From Janthinobacterium sp. PAMC25594 (GTDB taxonomy: Bacteria; Pseudomonadota; Gammaproteobacteria; Burkholderiales; Burkholderiaceae_D), in NCBI RefSeq assembly GCF_019443505.1, contig NZ_CP080377.1, positions 2,790,001-2,854,000 on the forward strand: a stretch of DNA of 64,000 bases, written 5' to 3'. The first letter of the stretch is position 1; every line of letters begins with the position of its first letter. The position numbers and the translations under genes are program-made. Below, piece by piece: positions 55,112 to 63,493 of the stretch. The notes beneath the pieces were generated by a model. It saw only the letters and a list, made by a program, of their open reading frames with translations. It was not told where the DNA came from and did no database searches.

Positions 55112-56331
55112 GTGATGGCCGGGCAGCCATACTTCATAATCTTAAGAACTTTCTGCAGTTCCACTGAGGTTGGAACACTGGTGAGCGAGGGCAATGTCAG
55201 CACCTTAGTTACCAGCTGGCAGGCTATGTCTTGCATTCGTTCAAGGTGTTCTCTATGCACATCAGCCTTGCCAGAATGTGCAACGCCAGACCGTATTTTG
55301 TAGAGGTCTTTCACCTCCTTCTCGAGCGCGAATCGAGAAGCAACGTCGGTTCCGAGCACCATAGCCACGCTTTCGGAAATTTGAGAGGCAATCGAAGGAG
55401 TAATGAACCCTTGTTCGGGCGTAAACAAGATTTCGACAGCAATCGCAGCTTTCAGGAATGCGCTCGAAGGAACTCTTTCGGCGAATGATTGGCCTATCCA
55501 TTCGACGGCAAGCAGAAGGCGGGTACCCATTTCGCTGTTAGAGGCAGAGCTCAGCAAGCGCCAAATTTTGTCGTGACCGTGTTTGGGCTCAATGAAAAAA
55601 ACAGAATCGATATCAACGAGTTTCCGAACATTTCGTTCTGTTGAGTACGTGCCGTTTCCGGCGCTGTCAAATAAACACGCCTCTCTCGTACGCTCATCAA
55701 TGCGGTTCAAGATACTCACTTCGGCATCGGTGTCATGAGCTAACATGTACCGTAATATGCGTTCAAACCGTTCGAACATCTCGTCCGTGAGTTCAAGCGC
55801 TTTCCCGCTATCACGCGCGTCGACGTGGGCGTGGACCATATAAGGCGCGACGTTGCCACCCATCGAGTCAAACCGGTTGTACATGGCTCGATCTAGTTCC
55901 TGCATATGCCGGAGTGAGTCAAAGATCGTAAATGGTCCTAACACAACCGGAGGTACCTTGCCTTCCGTTATTCGCAAACCACGTATCGGTCGGAATGCGT
56001 CATAACGGACGAATTGCGCGCCCTTTAGTCCATTCAAAAAGCCACGTACTTTTTTGACGTCGGGCTTGGTTTTTGAGCGAACAAAAGGTGCAATAAAATC
56101 AGCAACGTCAACCTCAAAGGTAATTAATGCGTAAGAATTAAAAACTGTTTTCTCCTCACTGTGCAGTTCGCGCATTGCGGCAGAATAGTCTTCTGCAGAT
56201 GTTTTAAGAACAGAGGTGCCCCGTTTTTCTGTCCCTCGATAAATTTCAGTAATGCGTCTCAGGTCGAACCCCTCGATAGTACAGTCGATTAGACGACTCA
56301 CAACTTCAGCGATATCAACTTTGGCATTCAT
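55108..56331 (-). CDS. HEPN-like protein with R-x4-H motif, candidate defence gene
   Basis: Unrecognised protein of 407 residues, soluble. The C-terminal third looks like an ApeA-type HEPN domain: WIGQSFAERVPSSAFLKAAI, then AVEILFTP, ISESVAMVLG and LEKEVKDLYKIRSGVAHSG, with the R-x4-H motif at Arg347-His352. HEPN domains with this motif are often ribonucleases in abortive-infection, toxin-antitoxin or CRISPR-linked systems. The N-terminal 230 residues are of unknown fold. Base composition is clearly lower in GC than the surrounding genes, and the gene lies between an integrase/IS110 relic and a decayed IS3/IS30 mosaic, so it was probably acquired. The start at 56331 has AGGT upstream. No partner gene remains beside it. 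Confidence 0.7.
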   Translation of the reverse strand: MNAKVDIAEVVSRLIDCTIEGFDLRRITEIYRGTEKRGTSVLKTSAEDYSAAMRELHSEEKTVFNSYALITFEVDVADFIAPFVRSKTKPDVKKVRGFLNGLKGAQFVRYDAFRPIRGLRITEGKVPPVVLGPFTIFDSLRHMQELDRAMYNRFDSMGGNVAPYMVHAHVDARDSGKALELTDEMFERFERILRYMLAHDTDAEVSILNRIDERTREACLFDSAGNGTYSTERNVRKLVDIDSVFFIEPKHGHDKIWRLLSSASNSEMGTRLLLAVEWIGQSFAERVPSSAFLKAAIAVEILFTPEQGFITPSIASQISESVAMVLGTDVASRFALEKEVKDLYKIRSGVAHSGKADVHREHLERMQDIACQLVTKVLTLPSLTSVPTSVELQKVLKIMKYGCPAIT

Positions 56332-56512
56332 GGTGACCTAATAAGAAGAAAGAAATGTCAAATTCTATAGCTCTCGCCCCGCGTATGCGTATTTCACCGT
56401 TGCTAAAAAGCCCATTTGACGATGTGGACACCTTGTGTTCGGTAACGTGCACACTCATTCAGAGATTAGATGCAGTCACTTTTTTCTTGACCGTCGGCTT
56501 TCGCCTGCGGAT

Positions 56513-56770
56513 TCAATCGGTCAACGCAATACACTGTTCAAATCGTTGAGCCGGTGTTTGGTAGTGTAGCGTCTTCCTGGGGCGCTCGTTGGGTCGCCTG
56601 GCTACCGCGTCGAGTTGCTCTTGCGAATACGTGGAAATATCCAGCCCCTTGGGGAAACACTGACGCAACAGGCCGTTGGTAATTTCATTTGAACCACGCT
56701 GCCATGGATTCTGTGGATCGCAGAAGTAGACCTGGATGTCGGTGGCCAATGTAAAGCATTTATGCCCAGC
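56513..56770 (-). pseudogene. IS30-family transposase C-terminal remnant
   Basis: VYFCDPQNPWQRGSNEITNG, then LLRQCFPKGLDISTYSQEQLD and RPRKTLHYQTPAQRFEQC, are the last part of the IS30-family DDE domain and its tail, ending at a natural stop. The upstream part of the transposase is absent; at about 56760-56770 the sequence switches to IS3-family transposase. Confidence 0.85.
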
Positions 56771-57379
56771 GGCTTGCCGTGGGGGTGGCATTCGCGCCAG
56801 CAAGCCCGTTGCATCAACGCGGCCGCCTCGTCGTCGCCCTCGCGCGCATGCACCTCCCATGCGACCAGCTTGCGGCTGAACAGGTCGATGACGGCGTACA
56901 GATAGAAGAACATGCCGCGCACCTGGCTGGGCAAATAGGTTACGTCCCAGCTCCACACCTCGTTCGGGCCGTGGGCCACGTGGCGCTGCGGCTCGGTGGC
57001 CTGTGGCGCTTTGGTCCGGCCGCGATGCTGCTGCTCCTGTGCCGCCCGCAGTATGCGATAGAACGTCGATTCGGACGCCAGATAGGTTCCCTCGTCGGCC
57101 AGACGCGGTACAATTTGTGCCGGTGGCAAGTCGGCGAAGCGCGCCTCGTGACAGACGTCGAGCACGCGCTGGCGTTCTTGCTCGCTCAGCTTGTGCGCCG
57201 GTGCCGGCCGGGCCGCCGTCGGTCTCGCATCGGCTTGGACCTCACCCGTGCGGCACCAGCGCGCGACGGTGCGCGTACTCCCGGCCCTGTTCGGTACAGG
57301 CCGAACCAAGAGGGGCGCCATCTTGGCAGGCTTGCTCAATATCGGCGACCAACTCCTGGCGCCGCGGCAACGCAATCAT
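56771..57379 (-). pseudogene. IS3-family transposase OrfB, broken
   Basis: Begins MIALPRRQELVADIEQAC at 57379 (overlapping OrfA by 4 bases) and meets a stop near 57240. It continues in another frame as VQADARPTAARPAPAHKLSE, then QERQRVLDVC, YLASESTFYRILRAAQEQQH and VWSWDVTYLPSQVRG with the first catalytic Asp. It is cut before the second Asp (SDNG block) by the IS30 remnant. At least one frameshift and loss of the 3' third; inactive. Confidence 0.85.
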
Positions 57380-57879
57380 GCGTCCTCGCCGTCGGTCCAC
57401 AGCGCTTCGTACTTTCGGGACAGCACCAGCAGTGCCGCCGTCTCAGCCAACGCCTTCTCCTTGCGGCGCAAATCCCTTTCCAGTTCCCGGATGCGCTTCT
57501 TCTCTATCGCACGTTCAGTGGAGCCAACTCGGTTCGGTCCAGCAGACAAAGCCGTGTGAACTTCACTGCGCCAGCGTTCCAGCTGTTCCACCAGCAATCC
57601 CTTGCGACGGCAGTACGCCGCCAATTCAGTCTCGTTCAAAGGGGCCACCTCCAGCACCACCGCGAACTTGTTGGCGGAACTCCATTGCTCGGGATTTTGT
57701 CAATCGCCGGGCACCGCGCGGCCTTGCTCACGCGCCTGCTTGCGCCACAGGTACAGCGTCGCCTTCCGCACGCCGGTGAGCTGTGCCACTTCGGCCACTG
57801 GCTTGCTATGCGGCGCGCTCATCTGGCTGAGCGCGTGCTCTTTCTTCTCATTGGTGTATTTCGTTATCGTCAAATCCAT
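57376..57879 (-). pseudogene. IS3-family transposase OrfA with in-frame stop
   Basis: MDLTITKYTNEKKEHALSQM, then VAEVAQLTGVRKATLYLWRK is the helix-turn-helix of IS3 OrfA. A TGA codon (57700-57702) interrupts it after AVPGD, and the same frame then resumes with QNPEQWSSANKFAVVLEVAP and a leucine-zipper-like region (IRELERDLRRKEKALAETAA). One nonsense mutation separates the two halves. Confidence 0.85.
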
Positions 57880-58223
57880 CGCCCCAAGGCTGATTAGAAC
57901 TCCAAATGCTGGAGGTGACAACTATTTTGACAGAGGGGGTTCTCAAGACAGAGGCGGCGAGATCACGCAAGCAGTGGCGCACGCTGAAACATATCCAGGA
58001 GGATCTAAAGAATTGGGATTCGAGGGGCCTTGCGACAGGGTTGCAGCATTTGCGAGAGCATGACGAGAGGGTCAATCCTGCCAGCAAACGAATAGATAGC
58101 TGACCGTTGGCATCCGTATCTACGCGCAATCCTTGACCCTGCGTGTTGGCGCGCACCTGGGAAGTGTGATATTAATTTAACAATTGATTAATTAAACACT
58201 TTCATCACGCAAGGGCCTGACCG
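57880..58223. other. Island edge and GntP upstream region
   Basis: A 344-base stretch without a clear gene. The IS3 left end is probably near 57900-57930. A short open frame at 57906-58103 has no recognisable feature. From 58165 to 58200 the sequence is very AT-rich with TTAAT/ATTAA repeats around CAATTG, probably the GntP promoter or an operator. No copy of the tRNA-Pro 3' end was found here. Confidence 0.4.
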
Positions 58224-59618
58224 ATGTCTTTCCTGATAGTTCTGGCCGCACTGGCCTTCCTCATGCTTGCCGCCTACCGCGGCTACAGCGTGATCCTGTT
58301 TGCGCCCGTCGCCGCGCTCGGTGCCGTGCTGCTCACCGATCCGTCCGCCGTGCCGGCCGTCTTCAGCGGCATCTTCATGGAAAAAATGGTGGGTTTTATC
58401 AAGCTGTATTTCCCCGTCTTTCTGCTCGGCGCCGTGTTCGGCAAGCTGATCGAGCTGTCCGGCTTTTCGCAATCCATCGTCATGGCGGCCATCCGCTACA
58501 TCGGCAGCGCGCGCGCGAATGCCGTCATCGTTGCCGTGTGCGCGGCCCTGACTTACGGCGGCGTATCGCTGTTCGTGGTGGTGTTTGCCGTGTATCCATT
58601 TGCGGCGGAACTGTACCGCCAGAGCAATATCCCCAAGCGCCTGATGCCGGGCGCCATCGCCCTGGGCGCGTTCTCGTTCACCATGGATACGTTACCGGGC
58701 ACGCCACAGATCCAGAACATCATTCCCACCACTTTTTTCAACACGACCGGCTGGGCTGCGCCATGGCTGGGCACCATCGGCGCCGTGCTGACGGTGATCA
58801 TGGGCCTGGCCTTCCTGGAATGGCGCCGGCGCTCCGTCATGGCGACGGGCGAAGGGTATGGGGCCGAGGCCGAAAAGGCCACGGCCGACGCGGGCAACCT
58901 GCCCCATCCGCTGCTGTCGGTGGCGCCTTTGGTGCTGGTGGGCGTGGCCAACTTTGCGCTGACCAAGCTGATTCCCCACTGGTATGGCGCCAGCTACGTA
59001 CTCACCGCCGAGGCCCTGCCGGGCTTGCATGCGCCCGTGACGACGGCGATAACCTCCGTGACCGGCATCTGGGCAGTGGAAGGCGCCTTGTTGCTGGGAA
59101 TCTTGCTCGTGTGCGTGACGGCCTTCGGGCGCATCCGTGCCGCCTTTGCCGAAGGCACCAAGGCGGCCGTGGGCGGTGCGCTGCTGGCGGCCATGAATAC
59201 GGCGTCCGAATATGGCTTCGGCGGCGTCATCGCGGCACTGCCCGGTTTTCTTGCCGTCAGCAATACCTTGCGCAGCGTGCCCGATCCCCTCGTCAACGCG
59301 GCCGTGTCCGTGACGACCCTGGCCGGCATCACTGGTTCGGCGTCGGGCGGCATGAGCATCGCGCTGGCGGCCATGTCGGACAGCTTTATCCAGGCCGCGC
59401 AGCAGGCGCACATTCCGCTCGAAGTCATGCATCGCGTGGTGGCCATGGCCAGCGGCGGCATGGATACCTTGCCACACAATGGCGCCGTGATCACCCTGCT
59501 GGCCGTCACGGGCCTCACGCACCGCCAGTCCTACCGCGATATTTTCGGCATCACCGTCATCAAGACGGTGGCCGTGTTCCTCGTCATTGCCATCTATTAC
59601 ATGACGGGGCTGGTCTGA
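58224..59618 (+). CDS. GntP-family permease
   Basis: Inner-membrane proton symporter of 464 residues of the gluconate/organic acid GntP family. About 12 hydrophobic segments; conserved blocks include LTYGGVSLFVVVFAVYPFA, TMDTLPGTPQIQNIIPTTFF, NTASEYGFGGVIAALPGF and ASGGMDTLPHNGAVITLLAV with the MDTLPHNG signature. The substrate may be gluconate, citrate or another hydroxyacid. No catabolic gene adjoins it. The ATG at 58224 is in good family position. Confidence 0.9.
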   Translation: MSFLIVLAALAFLMLAAYRGYSVILFAPVAALGAVLLTDPSAVPAVFSGIFMEKMVGFIKLYFPVFLLGAVFGKLIELSGFSQSIVMAAIRYIGSARANAVIVAVCAALTYGGVSLFVVVFAVYPFAAELYRQSNIPKRLMPGAIALGAFSFTMDTLPGTPQIQNIIPTTFFNTTGWAAPWLGTIGAVLTVIMGLAFLEWRRRSVMATGEGYGAEAEKATADAGNLPHPLLSVAPLVLVGVANFALTKLIPHWYGASYVLTAEALPGLHAPVTTAITSVTGIWAVEGALLLGILLVCVTAFGRIRAAFAEGTKAAVGGALLAAMNTASEYGFGGVIAALPGFLAVSNTLRSVPDPLVNAAVSVTTLAGITGSASGGMSIALAAMSDSFIQAAQQAHIPLEVMHRVVAMASGGMDTLPHNGAVITLLAVTGLTHRQSYRDIFGITVIKTVAVFLVIAIYYMTGLV

Positions 59619-59631
59619 GGCTTGGGGCAAG

Positions 59632-61035
59632 CTACAGCCGCGACGACGATGCCGGCTTCGCCAACACTTGCGCCGGCTTGAACAAATGGCTGATGCCCAT
59701 GGTCAGCAGCGGACCGGCCAGCGCCAGGTAGGAACTGTCCACACCATACGGATTGCCTGCCAGGAACCAGCCGATGGTGGCGATCACGGAAACGATCACG
59801 CCGACGAAGGCGCCGCGCGGCGTGCCGAACTTCGGCGCATAGAAGGCCATCAGCACCAGCACGGCCAGGGTGGCGCGCAAGGCCTTGCCGAGGAAGGCGA
59901 TCATCAGCAGTTTTTCCGCATACAGCGCCAGCACCAGCGGCAGCAATCCGGCCACGACGATGGCGATGCGCAGGAACATCAGCGATTTCGCGTCGTTCTT
60001 CGCCTTGTTGTACCAGGGATCATAAAAGTCTTTCATCGCCAGCGTGGCCGACGCCAAGGTGGTGGCGGAAATGCCGCCGAACAGGGCGCCGGCGAGGCCG
60101 ACGATCATGATGCTGGCGGAAAACGCCGGCATGTGCGCGATCAGGGTCGGGAAGGCGTCGATCGACTTCATGCCTGGATACAGCACGGCGCTGCACATGC
60201 CGATCAGGGCCGCCATCAGGCCGAACGGTATCATCAGCGACGACACGTAATAGCAGGCGCGCTTGGCCACGGCCGGGTTATCCGTGCTGACCAGAGCCTG
60301 GATCACGTATTGCGTGGCGAAGATGGAACCGATGCCGCCGATCATCCAGGCGATGATCTGCCCCCAGCCGATCTCGACCCAGTTGAACATCTTGGCCGGC
60401 AGCTGCGCCTGCAGCGCGCCGATGCCGCCGGAGGCTTCCAGCGCATACGCCAGCGCCAGGATCACGCCCAGGTATTTGACGATGGAGTGGGCAAAATTGG
60501 TGTACACCACCGAGCGCATGCCGCCCAGGCTGACATAGATCACGGTGATGACGCCCACCAGCAAAATGGCCACGGTTTTATTGATGTGCAGCACGGCCGC
60601 CAGCACGGCGCCGCCGCTCGCGTACAGGGCGACGGCAACGATGCCCAGCGCGACGATGGTGAGGATGGATGCGGCATAACGCACGGGCTCGCCGTACGTC
60701 TGCGCCAGGATGCCGGAAATCGTCGACTGCCCGCTTTCCTTGTATTTTTTGACCAGCACGATGGCCAGCAGCAGGAAACCCAGCGACAGCGCCACCAGAT
60801 TCCAGGCGGCGGAAATGCCCAGTTCATAGCCTTTTTGCGCCGTGCCGATGCTCACCGAACTGCCGATGAATTCGGACAGCAGCAGCGCGCCGATCAGGTA
60901 GGCGGGATAATTGCGCCCGCCCGCCGTCATGCCCTCGGCGCTGTTGGCATGCTTGCGCACGCTATACGTAATGTACGACATGAGGGCGAAATAGCCCACC
61001 GTGACCGCCGCGATGATGATTAATCTGTTTTCCAT
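59632..61035 (-). CDS. Sodium:solute symporter family protein
   Basis: Inner-membrane SSS-family transporter of 467 residues with about 13 helices. Blocks: AGGRNYPAYLIGALLLSEFIG, then SSVSIGTAQKGYELG, GILAQTYGEPVRY, VIYVSLGGMRSVVYTNFAHS (the family signature area) and GISATTLASATLAMKDFYDP. Lies 131 bases downstream of the pcaD-catC-catB genes on the same strand, so it may import an aromatic acid or a ketoadipate-pathway intermediate, which is inference. Confidence 0.92.
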   Translation of the reverse strand: MENRLIIIAAVTVGYFALMSYITYSVRKHANSAEGMTAGGRNYPAYLIGALLLSEFIGSSVSIGTAQKGYELGISAAWNLVALSLGFLLLAIVLVKKYKESGQSTISGILAQTYGEPVRYAASILTIVALGIVAVALYASGGAVLAAVLHINKTVAILLVGVITVIYVSLGGMRSVVYTNFAHSIVKYLGVILALAYALEASGGIGALQAQLPAKMFNWVEIGWGQIIAWMIGGIGSIFATQYVIQALVSTDNPAVAKRACYYVSSLMIPFGLMAALIGMCSAVLYPGMKSIDAFPTLIAHMPAFSASIMIVGLAGALFGGISATTLASATLAMKDFYDPWYNKAKNDAKSLMFLRIAIVVAGLLPLVLALYAEKLLMIAFLGKALRATLAVLVLMAFYAPKFGTPRGAFVGVIVSVIATIGWFLAGNPYGVDSSYLALAGPLLTMGISHLFKPAQVLAKPASSSRL

Positions 61036-61166
61036 CCGTCTACTCCAAGTCTGCTTTTCTTATTATTATTTTTCAAGAAAGCTTCCCCTGCCGCATGCCG
61101 GACCAGCCGGTGGCGGTGCTCAGGGAAAAGTCAAATTCCTGCCATACCGATACGGTACAGCAAGCC

Positions 61167-61970
61167 TCACAACAAAAAGGTTCGCAACTGCGCCGTAAAC
61201 AAGTCCGCCGCCTCGACGTTCGAGATATGCGAAGCGGGCAGGCTTGCCAGGCGGGCGCCCGCGATCTGCTGCTGCAGCCAGCGCCCGTCGTCGATGGTGG
61301 TCACGGGATCGTGCTCGCCCGCGATGATCAGGGTCGGCACGGCTATCGTACCGACGGCGGTGTGCAAGTCCGTCTGGGCCAGCACGTCGCAGCAGGCCGC
61401 GTAGCCGCCGGCATCCTGACTGCGCAAGGTGGCGACCATGCGCGCCACCGTGTCCGCTTCGCGCGCGATAAACTGCGGCGTGAACCAGCGCGCGGGGGCG
61501 CCATCGGCCACCGCGGCCATGCCATCGCGCCGGACTTGCTCCGCGCGCGCCAGCCAGGCGTCAGCAGAACCGATGCGCGCCGCCGTATTCGCCAGCACGA
61601 GTTGCGTCAGGCACTGCGCCTGGTGTATGCCCAGCCACTGGCCCGTCAGGCCGCCCATGGAAATGCCGCAGAACGCAGCGCGCTCTACATCGAGGTGATC
61701 GAGCAGCGCCACCACATCCAGTCCCAGTCGCTCGATGCCGAACGGCTCAGCGCCGGTGACGGACTGGCCATGGCCGCGCGTGTCATAGCGCACGACAAAA
61801 AAATCGCCCGCCAGCGCGGCCGCCTGCTCCTGCCACATGGACAGGTCCGTGCCGAGGGAGTTCGACAGGACCAGGCAGGGCTGGGCGCGGTCGCCATCGG
61901 TGCGGTAATGCAGGTCGATTCCGTCCACCTCGCACGTTTGCCCGGCAGTGTCGTTGCCTGTATGCGTCAT
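61167..61970 (-). CDS. pcaD: 3-oxoadipate enol-lactonase
   Basis: Alpha/beta hydrolase of 267 residues that opens 3-oxoadipate enol-lactone in the beta-ketoadipate pathway. Nucleophile elbow GISMGG with Ser104, oxyanion block LSNSLGTDLSMWQEQ and the C-terminal His in ASHISNVE. The start at 61970 follows GGAGAGA. 11 bases after catC, so it completes the catechol branch here. Confidence 0.93.
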   Translation of the reverse strand: MTHTGNDTAGQTCEVDGIDLHYRTDGDRAQPCLVLSNSLGTDLSMWQEQAAALAGDFFVVRYDTRGHGQSVTGAEPFGIERLGLDVVALLDHLDVERAAFCGISMGGLTGQWLGIHQAQCLTQLVLANTAARIGSADAWLARAEQVRRDGMAAVADGAPARWFTPQFIAREADTVARMVATLRSQDAGGYAACCDVLAQTDLHTAVGTIAVPTLIIAGEHDPVTTIDDGRWLQQQIAGARLASLPASHISNVEAADLFTAQLRTFLL

Positions 61971-61981
61971 TGCATCTCTCC

Positions 61982-62272
61982 TCAGGAATCGTCGGCGCGC
62001 ACCGACGAGGGATGGCGGCACAGCGGCATCACGTCGACCTGCATGTAGGGAAACAGCGGCAGCGAGGTCAGCAAATTATGCAGCTCGTCCACGCTGTCGA
62101 CGTCGAAGACGCTGATGTTGGCGTACTGGCCGGCGATGCGCCACAGGTGGCGCCACTTGCCCTCGTGCTGCAGGCGCTGGGCCAGTTCTTTTTCCGTTTG
62201 TTTGAGCTGCGCCGCCTGTTCGGCGGGCATGTTCAATGGCAGGTTCACGTTCATACGTACATGGAATAACAT
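61982..62272 (-). CDS. catC: Muconolactone delta-isomerase
   Basis: Converts muconolactone to 3-oxoadipate enol-lactone; 96 residues, normally a decamer. MLFHVRMNVNLPLNMPAEQA, then KWRHLWRIAGQYANISVFDV and LFPYMQVDVMPLCRHPSS match the family closely. 9 bases after catB. Confidence 0.97.
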   Translation of the reverse strand: MLFHVRMNVNLPLNMPAEQAAQLKQTEKELAQRLQHEGKWRHLWRIAGQYANISVFDVDSVDELHNLLTSLPLFPYMQVDVMPLCRHPSSVRADDS

Positions 62273-62281
62273 GGTTTCTCC

Positions 62282-63391
62282 TTATTGACGCTGCATCGCA
62301 TGCAGCTTGTCCATATCGATCTCGACGCCCAGGCCCGGACCCGTCGGCACCTGCAGCATGAAGTCGCGGTACACGAGCGGCTCGCGCAAGACTTCCTGCG
62401 TCAGCAGCAAGGGGCCAAACAGTTCCGTGCCCCAGGCCAGTTCGGCAAACGTGGAACAGACGTGGGCCGTGGCAGCCGTACCGACGCCGCCTTCGAGCAT
62501 GGTGCCGCCGTACAGACCCACGCCAGCCAGACGCGCCACAGTGGCCACTTCCAGCGCGGGCAGCAAGCCGCCCGACTGGGTGATTTTCACTGCAAATACG
62601 TCAGCCGCATCGGCCTGGGCCAGCGCCAGCGCATCGGCGGGGCCGTGCAAGGCTTCGTCGGCCATGATGGCCACGTCGAAGCGCTGCTTCAGGCGCGCCA
62701 GCGCGGCGCGGTTGCCCGCTTTGACGGGCTGCTCGATCAGGTCGATGCCGCCCGCTTCCAGCGCGGCGATGCCGCGCACGGCGTCCGTCTCGCTCCAGGC
62801 CTGGTTGACGTCGACGCGCACGCTGGCACGTTCGCCCAGCGCCCGCTTGATCTCCAGCACGTGGGCCACGTCGTCCATCACGTCGCGCAAGCCGATCTTC
62901 AGCTTGAAGATGCGGTGGCGGCGCAAGTCCAGCATTTTTTCCCCTTCGGCGATATCGCGCGCGGTGTCGCCGCTGGCCAGCACCCAGGCCACGGGCAGCG
63001 CATCGCGCACCCGGCCGCCCAGCAATTCCGACAGCGGCACGTTCAGGCGGCGCGCCTGCGCATCGAGCAGCGCCGTCTCGATCGCGCACTTGGCGAAGCG
63101 GTTGCCCTGGATGACCTTGCGCACCCTGGCCATGGCCTTGGCCACTGCGCTTGCCTCCATGCCGAGCAGCAGCGGCGCGATATAGGTATCGATATTCGTC
63201 TTGATACTTTCAGGGCTTTCGCCGCCATAGCTCAAGCCACCGATGGTGGTCGCTTCGCCCCAGCCAGTGATGCCGTCGGCGCAGCGCAGCCGCACCAGCA
63301 CCAAGGTCTGCGTGTTCATGGTGGCGACGGACATCCGGTGCGGGCGGATGGTTGGCACATCGACCAGGTAGGTCTCGATATTTTGAATCAT
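62282..63391 (-). CDS. catB: Muconate cycloisomerase
   Basis: Cyclises cis,cis-muconate to muconolactone, enolase superfamily, 369 residues. The catalytic KxK is Lys163-Lys165 (FKLKIGL); metal ligands are Asp194 (VDVNQAW), Glu220 (LIEQPV) and Asp245 (MADEAL), a constant four residues behind Pseudomonas numbering. catA (catechol dioxygenase) is not in the window. Divergent from catR. Confidence 0.97.
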   Translation of the reverse strand: MIQNIETYLVDVPTIRPHRMSVATMNTQTLVLVRLRCADGITGWGEATTIGGLSYGGESPESIKTNIDTYIAPLLLGMEASAVAKAMARVRKVIQGNRFAKCAIETALLDAQARRLNVPLSELLGGRVRDALPVAWVLASGDTARDIAEGEKMLDLRRHRIFKLKIGLRDVMDDVAHVLEIKRALGERASVRVDVNQAWSETDAVRGIAALEAGGIDLIEQPVKAGNRAALARLKQRFDVAIMADEALHGPADALALAQADAADVFAVKITQSGGLLPALEVATVARLAGVGLYGGTMLEGGVGTAATAHVCSTFAELAWGTELFGPLLLTQEVLREPLVYRDFMLQVPTGPGLGVEIDMDKLHAMQRQ

Positions 63392-63462
63392 ATTTATTCC
63401 GTATAATTCTGTAGGGTGGTGACACGATATGCCCCGAATGTGGCCACGTCCAACACCGAGTT

Positions 63463-63489
63463 GGTATCAAACCTATACCTGAAAGGTAT
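63463..63489. promoter_or_regulatory. CatR operator candidates
   Basis: GGTAT-N7-ATACC (63463-63479) is a dyad containing T-N11-A, the LysR-type signature. It overlaps ATACC-N5-GGTAT (63475-63489), so three half-sites run up to the catR start. This fits CatR autoregulation plus activation of catB. Confidence 0.65.
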
Positions 63490-63493
63490 GAAG

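Noticed and set aside
57906..58103. A 65-codon open frame after the IS3 remnant
   Set aside because: No ribosome binding site, no similarity recognised, and an equally long antisense frame exists; probably non-coding.
57880..58223. A second att copy of the tRNA-Pro 3' end at the far side of the island
   Set aside because: I read this stretch for GGTTCGAATCCAGTC and saw no match; the far boundary remains undefined.
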